Below are positions 17,411 through 25,204 of a stretch of 64,000 bases of DNA, in pieces. The notes beneath the pieces were generated by a model that was not told the DNA's origin, ran no database searches, and saw nothing but the letters and a program-made list of their open reading frames with translations. The position numbers and the translations under genes are program-made. The DNA is taken from positions 1 through 64,000 of IMG/VR virus record IMGVR_UViG_3300006751_000008; one strand, given 5' to 3'. Each line of letters starts with the position of its first letter. The first letter of the stretch is position 1. Source of the stretch: a virus.

Positions 17411-18261
17411 TGTCCCTTACCCTCACCTCTCGTGTACCGACAAAACTCAAACCGAGAGTGGACTTCGATCCAGAGCAGTTTCGGAAGATGTTGTTCACTA
17501 AGGGGCTAAGGGTACGCTGGTCGATGGCTAGTGAGTGTCCGTGCAAACGAGAAGGAGAAAGCGACCTTGTGGCGACATCTCCATTGACAGATATCCTACG
17601 AGCTAACGCTTCTGCTAGGTCATCTACCGAAGAACCACGCCCGGACTGCGCTACCTGTAACGGAAACGGGTATTTCTACCATTCTACGCAAGACATATAC
17701 GCCCTTGTGACGAGAGGCTTAGAAAACCCGCAGCAGTTTGCTGCCTACGGCGATTATGCCAAGGGTATGGCGTCCTTCACGTTTCTTCCAGAACACACAC
17801 CTAGCGGGTTCGATAAGCTGGTCCTATTGGACAGCACCATCGTGTTTCGAGAGACCCGGCGTAAGACAGCCGATAGTACGCAGGCTATGCGGTATCCGAT
17901 AGCAACAAAGAGCGTAGACCTTGCCTCAGGAAAGGCTAGTGTGGATGTACTTCACGTAGAGAAGGCTGTGATATCGGGAGATAGCCACACCACAAGTTCT
18001 TTGGTAAAAAACACAGACTACGCGGTGACGGCGGATGGAAAGATTGATTGGGCTCTTGGTGTAGCTGCTGGTACAGCACCTAGTACCGGAACTTTCTTCT
18101 CAGTTAGTTACTTCGCACACCCACATTTTGTGGTCGTAGACATTCCGCACTCATTTCGAGATACAATAGTGGCCACTAAGTTGCCTGCTCCGGTATTTTA
18201 TCAGTTACCGACGCAAGCAACGGCACAACTGGACTTTTTGAACAGCCTGACTGGAGAATAG
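17410..18261 (+). CDS. Neck/connector-region protein with Cys-rich zinc-like site
   Basis: 283 residues, no firm family. ECPC near residue 43 and DCATCNGNGYFY near residue 76 give two Cys pairs in a DnaJ-like CxxCxGxG arrangement, likely a zinc site. The second half is beta-rich (DSTIVFRETRRK, KNTDYAVTADGKIDW). Overlaps the connector gene by 1 nt and precedes tail completion genes, so a neck or head-tail joining role is plausible. Confidence 0.6.
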   Translation: MSLTLTSRVPTKLKPRVDFDPEQFRKMLFTKGLRVRWSMASECPCKREGESDLVATSPLTDILRANASARSSTEEPRPDCATCNGNGYFYHSTQDIYALVTRGLENPQQFAAYGDYAKGMASFTFLPEHTPSGFDKLVLLDSTIVFRETRRKTADSTQAMRYPIATKSVDLASGKASVDVLHVEKAVISGDSHTTSSLVKNTDYAVTADGKIDWALGVAAGTAPSTGTFFSVSYFAHPHFVVVDIPHSFRDTIVATKLPAPVFYQLPTQATAQLDFLNSLTGE

Positions 18262-18262
18262 A

Positions 18263-19105
18263 TTGCCGGGACGGACGCCAACAGATTTGAGTTTAGAGGA
18301 CTTTGGGCTAGATCCAAGACAGGCTCGGTCCAAGATGGCGACGATTGCAGACGTTATCTTGAGCGAGTGGACTGCGGAAGCTACCAAACGGACAAGTCTG
18401 TCTTCTGCATATATCAAGTCCTTGCAGAAACATTCTGACAGCAAGGTTGCTCGTGTTCTTCTTCCGGGCGGTGGTGCTCGTAGCGGGGAAGCTGCGAAGG
18501 CTGCGATGCTGGCTCGAATGGTCGAGTTCGGTATGGGTCCAGGCGGTATCGGTACAGAAGGTGCCTATGATGTCCGTAAGTTCCTTCTCGGAGGTGGCGG
18601 CAAGGGAAAGAAGCACACAGGAAAGAACGGCATCTATGTGAATGTACCGTTCAAGCACTCTGCTGAGTCTATTGAGGCAGGCGGTGGAGAGCAGATCAGG
18701 AAGATTGTCGAGAACAAGAGCTTCGGACACAGCATAAATGTCGCTCCGAATGTCACCCAGTGGGGTAGGCGGGACGACAAGGAAAAGTCCAGAGCCTCCT
18801 TGACAGGAAAAGAAACAGCACACGTCAATCGTATTGTAAAAGGCAACAAGCAAGCGAAGGACGTAGTAGGAAAGACATACACGCGGTACGCGCACAAGAC
18901 TAACCCTTTGCAGGGTCTTGTGAAGATGGGTACAACCCATAGTTCTGCATCGGGGAAAAAGACCAAAACCTCTGGATATATGACTTTCAGACGTGCCAGT
19001 TGGGCTGGAGATCCTTGGATGCACCCCGGCATAAAAGCGCGACACATAGCAAATATCATTAGGAAGAACCTTCCTAAGATCTTGCGGGAGCAGGGTTTGC
19101 TATGA
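18263..19105 (+). CDS. Tail completion/neck protein candidate (TTG start)
   Basis: 280 residues starting with TTG, preceded by CTGGAGAATAGA, which supplies a ribosome site 1 nt after the preceding stop. The protein is basic with many Gly and Lys residues (LGGGGKGKKHTGKNGIYVNVPFKHS) and a C-terminal helix. No family recognised; the position between connector and sheath genes points to a neck/tail-completion role. Overlaps the next gene by ATGA. Confidence 0.6.
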   Translation: MPGRTPTDLSLEDFGLDPRQARSKMATIADVILSEWTAEATKRTSLSSAYIKSLQKHSDSKVARVLLPGGGARSGEAAKAAMLARMVEFGMGPGGIGTEGAYDVRKFLLGGGGKGKKHTGKNGIYVNVPFKHSAESIEAGGGEQIRKIVENKSFGHSINVAPNVTQWGRRDDKEKSRASLTGKETAHVNRIVKGNKQAKDVVGKTYTRYAHKTNPLQGLVKMGTTHSSASGKKTKTSGYMTFRRASWAGDPWMHPGIKARHIANIIRKNLPKILREQGLL

Positions 19106-19890
19106 GTGGTATCTTTGACCTACATACGACGCTTGCTCTACAGAATGGGTGGGAATGGTACAGGACTAACCAAGCGGGCTTTAGAAGCCTGTTTATGGGC
19201 CTTAGGGACGATGTTCTGAACGACTGGCACTCTGAGCTAGTAGCAAAGCCTCCTGTGTTCAGGACGCACGCTGCTGCCGGTGTGGGTGATTTTCCCGCCG
19301 TTATCGTGCAGCTTATGAACGAATCCCGGCTAGAAGAGCCTCTTGGTGGGTTTAGTCGTTCCTCCACAGGGATACCTATTTTCACCTCTGTTATCGAGCA
19401 GCGTATCAAGATCTCTATGTTGTCGAACAACGCTGAGATTACTCGTGCGCTCCACGTAGTCACCAGAGCAATAATGTTCGGGTCGCTTCATCGGTTTGTG
19501 GACCAAGGTTATATGGACCTCCAATACCTTGAAGCAGAAGAACTTGCCCCAGCAGAAGAACTTGTTGCCGAAGAGATGGGTATATTCCTTCGTCGGCAAG
19601 TGTGGAAGTCTACAGCGACGGTGGATTCTCCATCGTTTGAACAAATACCGCAAGAGAAGGCGTGGTTCGTTCAGGCAGAAGATATTGTAACGCAACCCAC
19701 TACGGGAAGCGCATACGACGCGACTACGAAAACAGGGGACTGGCAACCCGCACCAATCGACCCCTCTTTGATCAATCCAGCAACAAACGAACCTTATCCG
19801 CCACAGAGAAAACCTGCGGACGAGGAGTATGGTAATCCTCCGTTTGACGGTGTTACCGGCGATGCCGGTGGCGTAAAGCCCAAGACATGA
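19102..19890 (+). CDS. Probable tail terminator/completion protein
   Basis: 262 residues, ATGA overlap with the previous gene. The N-terminal 170 residues look like a folded alpha/beta domain (VIVQLMNESRLEEPLGGF, IEQRIKISMLSNNAEITRALHVVTRAIMFG), a pattern often seen in tail terminators; the C-terminal 80 residues are Pro-rich and probably disordered. Identification is by position before the sheath gene and general appearance. Confidence 0.5.
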   Translation: MSGIFDLHTTLALQNGWEWYRTNQAGFRSLFMGLRDDVLNDWHSELVAKPPVFRTHAAAGVGDFPAVIVQLMNESRLEEPLGGFSRSSTGIPIFTSVIEQRIKISMLSNNAEITRALHVVTRAIMFGSLHRFVDQGYMDLQYLEAEELAPAEELVAEEMGIFLRRQVWKSTATVDSPSFEQIPQEKAWFVQAEDIVTQPTTGSAYDATTKTGDWQPAPIDPSLINPATNEPYPPQRKPADEEYGNPPFDGVTGDAGGVKPKT

Positions 19891-19920
19891 GGATGAGAAC
19901 GAAAATGAAGGAGTTTTCTA

Positions 19921-22446
19921 ATGCCTAGTTCAGTAAACATCAACGGCCTCCGAATCTACCGCCCAGGTATTTATGCCATTATTGACGCTTCTTCCCTCGG
20001 AGGGAAAGGCATATCCACAGGCAATGTCGCCATTGTCGGTGATTTTCCAGAGCTAGAGCATGGTGGTATGGGCGGAGCAGCGACCGACGTGAAGTCCTTG
20101 ACTTTTAGTTCCGCGCCTGCTGTCAACCAGTTCAATCCAACAAAGAAATGGCTTGACATCTCTAAAATCGCCTTCAGCCCGTCTTCGGACGGACGTGTTC
20201 CAGGAGGAGCGGCGACACTTACTTTTGTAAACCAGATGCCGAACTCTCAGGCAAAGTCTGCTGGATACGGTGGTTTTCAGTCTATTCATTCTACTGAGGC
20301 TTTGGAGCTACAGAGTCGTCTTTGGGGTAAGACAGGAAACCGCGTATTCGTCGAAATGAAAACGAACGCGGATGACGCTAACCTCATTGACGCGACAATC
20401 AAGCTAGACGGCAAGTCGGAAGTCTTCTCTGCTCAAGGAAGTGGTCCTATTATGGACCTTTGGTATTCCGGCAGCGACCTTACGACTTCCTGGACTGAAG
20501 TAGGCCCGAAGCACCTCCATTGGTCCTGGACTAAGGCTCTTCCTCTTCCTTCAGCCTCTGATGCCGACGTTGTGTGGGAGCCTACGCACGTAGTATCTTC
20601 TGGAGCACCCCTAGAGGTCATGTACATGGACGGTGCCTCAGGGGCACAAACTTCCGCTAAGACGCTCAAGGTTGAAGGCCTGAACGCGGCAGGAATCGCT
20701 ACTACAGAAGAGCTTTCGACAAACAGCGGCGCAAACACAAATCAAATCTATGCCTCCTCCGATATCGGTGGGACTCCTTTGTATCAGACGGCAACAAGTT
20801 GGAGCCGTATTGATAAGGTCACGGTTGACGGGTCTGCGGCAGCGAATGGTACTTGGACTCTATCCGGTACAGCCTTCGATATTGATATGACCGACTTCCT
20901 CACGCTTGGGGCAGTTGTCAGTTACATCAATAACAATAGTACCAAGGGGTTCAACGCGGAGTCGCAGCATGTACGGATCAACACGATTCCTGCTAAACCT
21001 TCGGCAGAATGGCCCTACGCGGGCGGACTAGATTCGTCGAATGGAAACACGCTAGGCGCGGGCAACAAGCTAACGGTTCGCGCAGATAACTGGGCTATCG
21101 TTTCTTCTTTGGATTCTTCTCAGTTTGTCAAATGCAAAGCCGCAACGCCTTCTACCACAAAGGCAGAGTGTATGTTCATCCTCAAGGACGTGGCGTCTTT
21201 GAACGGACAGAAGTTCACGTTGACGGACGGTACCAACACGCAAGAGTTCGAGTTCGATAACACGAAAAACGGCGTAGCAAACGGCACTATCGGCGTACAG
21301 GGCGAAGACCTCGAAGAGGTGGCGGATTCTATAGTGGCATCGATCAACGACGCCTCTATTACTCTGAACATTACGGCTACCTCTATGGGTGCAGCCGATG
21401 GCGAAGAGCGGATCCGACTGGTCATGGATGCAGGCGGAGAGGGCGGAAACCAGCTTATCAAGCTGGAAGAGGTATTCATTGTAGATTCTTTGTCTACCAC
21501 CAACTTCTTTATTCCTCGCTTCTCAGGTGGTTCCACTCTCGGGTATCAACTTCCGCCTAAGCAGGCAGATGGCGGTGCTTCTTCCGATACATTCTTGTTC
21601 GGTGGTGGAGTAGGTTCCGTTACTAGCGCGTCAATCGATGAGGCGTATAAGGCAATCGAAGCGGCAGACATTCAGATTGTCGTTCCGATGCCCGGTAGTT
21701 ATGCAGCCTCGGACTCCAATCTTGTGGACCACTACAAGAAGGCGGTCACGCACTGTGTAGACAGCGCAATCGCTGGATACGAGCGGAATGTTTGGGCAGG
21801 TGCGTCTGAGGGTAATACACCCAAAGAACTCTTCGACACCTTCACCAAGAAGCTGAACAGTCGGCATCTTGCTATGGTTGGACAAGAGATTCAAATCACC
21901 AACAGCAAAGGTAACCTTGAGTGGTTTAGTCCTCAGTATCTCGCTCTAATGTGCGCGTGTATGCAGGCGGGAAGCGTTGTAGCTACTCCTTTGACTTGGA
22001 AACGTCCGAGCGTTGTTGACGTTCGTCAAAAGTGGAATAGCTCACTTGACGCGGGGGAAGCGATAGCACGCGGTCTCTGTGTGTTGAGTGAGGACACCCT
22101 TGGATGGAAGATCGAACGCAGCGTGACGACCCATATGGAGGACGATAACCCGATCTATTCGGAAGTGTCTTCCATGGAGAGCGTGAACACTAGCGTTCGG
22201 GCTCTACGGAACCAACTGTTGATTCAGATCGGTAACCCGATCTATTCCAACACTGCCCCCAAGATGGCCAGCAAGGTGGATTCTGTACTGGATAGACAGG
22301 TACAGGATGGTATTATCAAAGCGTACCAGAATGTTGTACTCGAAGATCTCGGAGATACTATCCGAATCACTTACGAAGTGGCAGCAGTTGAGCCCTTGAA
22401 CTTTATCATCATTGTGGCCAACGTGACTCGAATAGCATCGACCTAG
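19921..22446 (+). CDS. Contractile tail sheath protein with inserted beta-module
   Basis: 841 residues, longer than most sheaths. The C-terminal part (SKVDSVLDRQVQDGIIKAYQNVVLEDLGDTIRITYEVAAVEPLNFIIIVANV) is the conserved sheath end, and the N-terminus (VNINGLRIYRPGIYAIIDAS) also fits. Residues about 415-525 hold an extra module (FTLTDGTNTQEFEFDN...NGTIGVQGEDLEEVADSIVASIND) related to repeats in the fibre-like protein at 38103-41438. The sheath contracts around the tube to drive DNA delivery. Followed immediately by the tube gene. Confidence 0.9.
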   Translation: MPSSVNINGLRIYRPGIYAIIDASSLGGKGISTGNVAIVGDFPELEHGGMGGAATDVKSLTFSSAPAVNQFNPTKKWLDISKIAFSPSSDGRVPGGAATLTFVNQMPNSQAKSAGYGGFQSIHSTEALELQSRLWGKTGNRVFVEMKTNADDANLIDATIKLDGKSEVFSAQGSGPIMDLWYSGSDLTTSWTEVGPKHLHWSWTKALPLPSASDADVVWEPTHVVSSGAPLEVMYMDGASGAQTSAKTLKVEGLNAAGIATTEELSTNSGANTNQIYASSDIGGTPLYQTATSWSRIDKVTVDGSAAANGTWTLSGTAFDIDMTDFLTLGAVVSYINNNSTKGFNAESQHVRINTIPAKPSAEWPYAGGLDSSNGNTLGAGNKLTVRADNWAIVSSLDSSQFVKCKAATPSTTKAECMFILKDVASLNGQKFTLTDGTNTQEFEFDNTKNGVANGTIGVQGEDLEEVADSIVASINDASITLNITATSMGAADGEERIRLVMDAGGEGGNQLIKLEEVFIVDSLSTTNFFIPRFSGGSTLGYQLPPKQADGGASSDTFLFGGGVGSVTSASIDEAYKAIEAADIQIVVPMPGSYAASDSNLVDHYKKAVTHCVDSAIAGYERNVWAGASEGNTPKELFDTFTKKLNSRHLAMVGQEIQITNSKGNLEWFSPQYLALMCACMQAGSVVATPLTWKRPSVVDVRQKWNSSLDAGEAIARGLCVLSEDTLGWKIERSVTTHMEDDNPIYSEVSSMESVNTSVRALRNQLLIQIGNPIYSNTAPKMASKVDSVLDRQVQDGIIKAYQNVVLEDLGDTIRITYEVAAVEPLNFIIIVANVTRIAST

Positions 22447-22461
22447 TAGGAGGAACCCTCG

Positions 22462-22887
22462 ATGGCAGAATACAGACCAATATCAGGAGCCCGCGCACGG
22501 CTCTACTTTAACTCTACGACACCAGCAGGGTGGGCTACTGGCGTCAATGCCTCAGAGAGCATCCAGCTTCAACGTGTGGATGTTCTAGGGGACATCGACT
22601 CGCAAGAGATCGAGGCCGTAGGGCGTTCGGTAACCATGACGGCGGATTTCGTTCGTATCTTGGGGGAAAGCCTCCAAAAACTAGGGTTTTGGCCCTCTGG
22701 CGGAACGGCGGACATTATCAACTTCCCCGAGATGACAGCCGAGATTTACGACGAAGTGGGCGAGAATATCATCTATCGACTCGTAGGCGTGAAGTGTGAA
22801 ACACGTAACTGGCGGTTTGATCGCTCCGGTTTGATGACAGTAAACGCTACCTTTCAAGCCCGAAAGATGCTAGATGAACAAGGCTAG
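22462..22887 (+). CDS. Tail tube protein
   Basis: 141 residues, typical tube-protein size, directly after the sheath gene with an AGGAGG ribosome site. Beta-rich sequence with IQLQRVDVLGDIDSQEIEAVGRSVTMTADFVRI and a C-terminal TFQARKMLDE. The tube assembles as stacked hexamers inside the sheath. Confidence 0.8.
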   Translation: MAEYRPISGARARLYFNSTTPAGWATGVNASESIQLQRVDVLGDIDSQEIEAVGRSVTMTADFVRILGESLQKLGFWPSGGTADIINFPEMTAEIYDEVGENIIYRLVGVKCETRNWRFDRSGLMTVNATFQARKMLDEQG

Positions 22888-22907
22888 TATTTTTATGGGA
22901 GGTAGCA

Positions 22908-23387
22908 ATGGATACACTCACAGGGGTAGCGGAACAGCTACAACCTCCGGGTAATAAAGAAGATAATCTTTCTAAGAGAGAAGAGTCCTTCACACTCGTT
23001 TACGATTCGCCAGACGGTCGGTGCGAAGATGTGATCCTATCTCGGATATTGGATTCGGACGAACGGTTTGAGGTGGCTCGAATATCCAGCACACTGGCGC
23101 GTCCAGTTGTGTTTGATCAAATGCCAGCCTCGCAGCAAGCGCGTCTTTGGGCGATTGCTTGGTGCGCGAAACAACTTCGAGATGTTCCGAACTGGTTAGA
23201 CAAGTGGATTCTGCTTGATGACTCTTTGCTTTTCCAGCTTTTCGAGGTGCTACAAGACCACGAACAGCGGTTTTTTCGTTCAGGCGGTGGAGCGGGTACG
23301 GCGGATGCGTCGGCTTCAAGGGTGGACATTAGTCCAGTCAACGCTACCATCGCCTCCTCGAAGCAAACACGAACCCGGCAGAAGTAA
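22908..23387 (+). CDS. Tail assembly chaperone, upstream (G-like) frame
   Basis: 159 residues. The folded part (about 25-125) is followed by a low-complexity tail SGGGAGTADASASRVDIS. Position between tube and tape measure, and a second overlapping open frame, match tail assembly chaperones made as a short product and a frameshifted long product. A run of six T (23271-23276) is read as two in-frame Phe codons and is a candidate slip site into the downstream frame. Confidence 0.7.
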   Translation: MDTLTGVAEQLQPPGNKEDNLSKREESFTLVYDSPDGRCEDVILSRILDSDERFEVARISSTLARPVVFDQMPASQQARLWAIAWCAKQLRDVPNWLDKWILLDDSLLFQLFEVLQDHEQRFFRSGGGAGTADASASRVDISPVNATIASSKQTRTRQK

Positions 23388-23418
23388 CTTATGTCCAGCA
23401 GATATACAGACATATTTC

Positions 23419-23607
23419 ATGATGAAGATGACCGACGAAGAGTGGGCAGAGTTCGACGTACCGCTTATGCGAGACGGGGAGCCTGTAGAGACCGGAGATT
23501 CGTTGGTTGATGAATGGGAGAAGCAGCTTCAGGGCGACCTATCGGACGCGGACGAAGCACCTTGGTTTGAGCAAGTCAGAGAGGTATTAGGAGATGAGCC
23601 AACATAG
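23419..23607 (+). CDS. Tail assembly chaperone, downstream (T-like) frame
   Basis: From the first ATG the product would be 62 residues (MMKMTDEEWAEFDVPLMRDG...), ending 14 nt inside the tape-measure gene. The frame is open further upstream, to about 23200, without a stop, and the ATG lacks a ribosome site. Expression therefore probably comes from a +1 (or -2) frameshift out of the upstream chaperone frame rather than from independent initiation. PADIQTYFMMKMTDEEWAEFD resembles T-domain sequences. Confidence 0.6.
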   Translation: MMKMTDEEWAEFDVPLMRDGEPVETGDSLVDEWEKQLQGDLSDADEAPWFEQVREVLGDEPT

Positions 23608-25192
23608 AACATCAGTAACCGTTACGGTTGATGACGCACAGGCTCAAAAGTCTCTTGATTCTTTACTTGACAAGCTGAAAAAAGCTAAGGAGTTGGCCGA
23701 TGGTATCCGCCTGCCTGGAGGTGGTGGTAGCGGTATCGCTGGAGGCACTGGTAGCACAGCAAGCGGCTCCGGTGGCGGTGGCGGCTCCGGTGGCGGTGCT
23801 GGTGCTGGTGCCCGTGGAGGCCTTCATCCAGGAATAGGTCTCGCAGCACGCGGTGGTTTTGCTGCCGGGACCTATTCTGCGAACATGGTAGGACAAGCGG
23901 CTGGAATGCGTAATGATCCGGCTGCTGCTGTCAAGATGACGGCAAAGATCCTCGGAGATGGTCTAAACGCTATCGCGGATGGTGTTGCAGGTGTTGCGGA
24001 GGCTCTTCCTTCAGGCGGCGGCTATGATACTCCATGGGGTGCTGCTGCAAGCGCAGCGCAAGCGGCTCTAAAACTAACCGCAGCAACGGCTGCTGCGTTC
24101 GGCAAAGTGATTTCAGAAGGAGTACAGGCTCGATACGAGCAGCTTGGGAAGTTCAAGTCCATAGAAGGACCGGGCGCGATGGCTTCCGCTACAGCGGGCT
24201 ATGATAACCCTATGAGTGGGACGGGTTTCTCTGAAACAAGCGCAATGAAAGCAGGCCGGTCGTGGGGTTTTGGTGCTCAAGAGTCCCAAGGAATGCTTTC
24301 TTCTTACGGAAGAACAATCGGTGTCGCGGGCAGTGCTCGTGTCGCTCCTCTTCCTTTCCAGGCAGCACGTTCAGGTATCTCCACGGACCTAATGGCCCGG
24401 TACATTGGCCTTGGCGGTCAAGGTATGGGAGGCATCGGCGGCATTGGAGCACAGTCGCGAAACGTACAGGGAACTATTGCGTTTGCTGAAAGCCAGGGCC
24501 TACGAGGGGATAAGACCTCGGAGATGATGGCGAGGATCGCAGCGGCTACTACACAGATGGCGGAACAGGGCGTTGGCTTAGATGGCGGCGCAGTAAACCG
24601 ATTTATGTCCGGCGTTTCTGGGATAGGAAAGAAACAGGGCGTGGGCGGAACCAACTTGTTTGGAGGCATGCAGGCGGCTCGAACGGCTACAACCCTTTCC
24701 GGCATGGGTATGGGTGCTGTGAACAAGATGCGGCAACCCTTCGGAGACATGGGCAATCAGCTATTGATGGCTCAAGCGTTTTCTGAATCGGACGATATGC
24801 TAGGCGCAGCGGCTCTTGTGGAGGATTGGTCCTCTGACCCGGAGAAAGTCCGTCAGAAGCTACGGCAGGCAGGTGGTGGGGACGCAGCGTCCTTTGCGAT
24901 GTTCGGCGGTGGGATGGGCGCACGGCAGGCCGGTGCCCTCGGTAAGAGGTCTAGGCGTATTCGCGGCGGAGTGGGCAGCAGTACAGGCACAGCGTCGAAA
25001 GCCAACTTTGAGTATTCCCGCGCTTTTGCAAAGCAAGAGACGGAGCTAATGAATCAAGCCGGTGGTATGGCTAACAACAAGAAGTTTATCGAAACTATGA
25101 CTTCTATGAGCACAGCCATAATGAGCACGTCTAAGCACGCTGAAAACATGGTGGACCTTCTCGATAAAATCTTGAAAAAAGATGTCTTTTAG
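23594..25192 (+). CDS. Tape measure protein
   Basis: 532 residues, rich in Gly, Ala and Met. N-terminal coiled coil (QKSLDSLLDKLKKAKELADGI) followed by Gly-rich linker and long helical Ala/Gly segments (PWGAAASAAQAALKLTAATAAAFGKV). Position after the chaperone pair is diagnostic for tape measure proteins, which set tail length. It is short for the family; at roughly 1.5 angstrom per residue it would imply a short tail, about 80 nm. Confidence 0.7.
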   Translation: MSQHRTSVTVTVDDAQAQKSLDSLLDKLKKAKELADGIRLPGGGGSGIAGGTGSTASGSGGGGGSGGGAGAGARGGLHPGIGLAARGGFAAGTYSANMVGQAAGMRNDPAAAVKMTAKILGDGLNAIADGVAGVAEALPSGGGYDTPWGAAASAAQAALKLTAATAAAFGKVISEGVQARYEQLGKFKSIEGPGAMASATAGYDNPMSGTGFSETSAMKAGRSWGFGAQESQGMLSSYGRTIGVAGSARVAPLPFQAARSGISTDLMARYIGLGGQGMGGIGGIGAQSRNVQGTIAFAESQGLRGDKTSEMMARIAAATTQMAEQGVGLDGGAVNRFMSGVSGIGKKQGVGGTNLFGGMQAARTATTLSGMGMGAVNKMRQPFGDMGNQLLMAQAFSESDDMLGAAALVEDWSSDPEKVRQKLRQAGGGDAASFAMFGGGMGARQAGALGKRSRRIRGGVGSSTGTASKANFEYSRAFAKQETELMNQAGGMANNKKFIETMTSMSTAIMSTSKHAENMVDLLDKILKKDVF

Positions 25193-25204
25193 GGGGGGTG
25201 TACT

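Noticed and set aside
18308-19045. 245-codon minus-strand frame
   Set aside because: It is antisense to the tail completion candidate, has Cys- and His-rich non-natural composition and no neighbouring leftward gene.
23215-23418. Upstream part of the downstream chaperone frame as an independent gene start
   Set aside because: It overlaps the real upstream frame, is Arg-rich in a way unlike this phage's proteins, and only part of it may be read after a frameshift.
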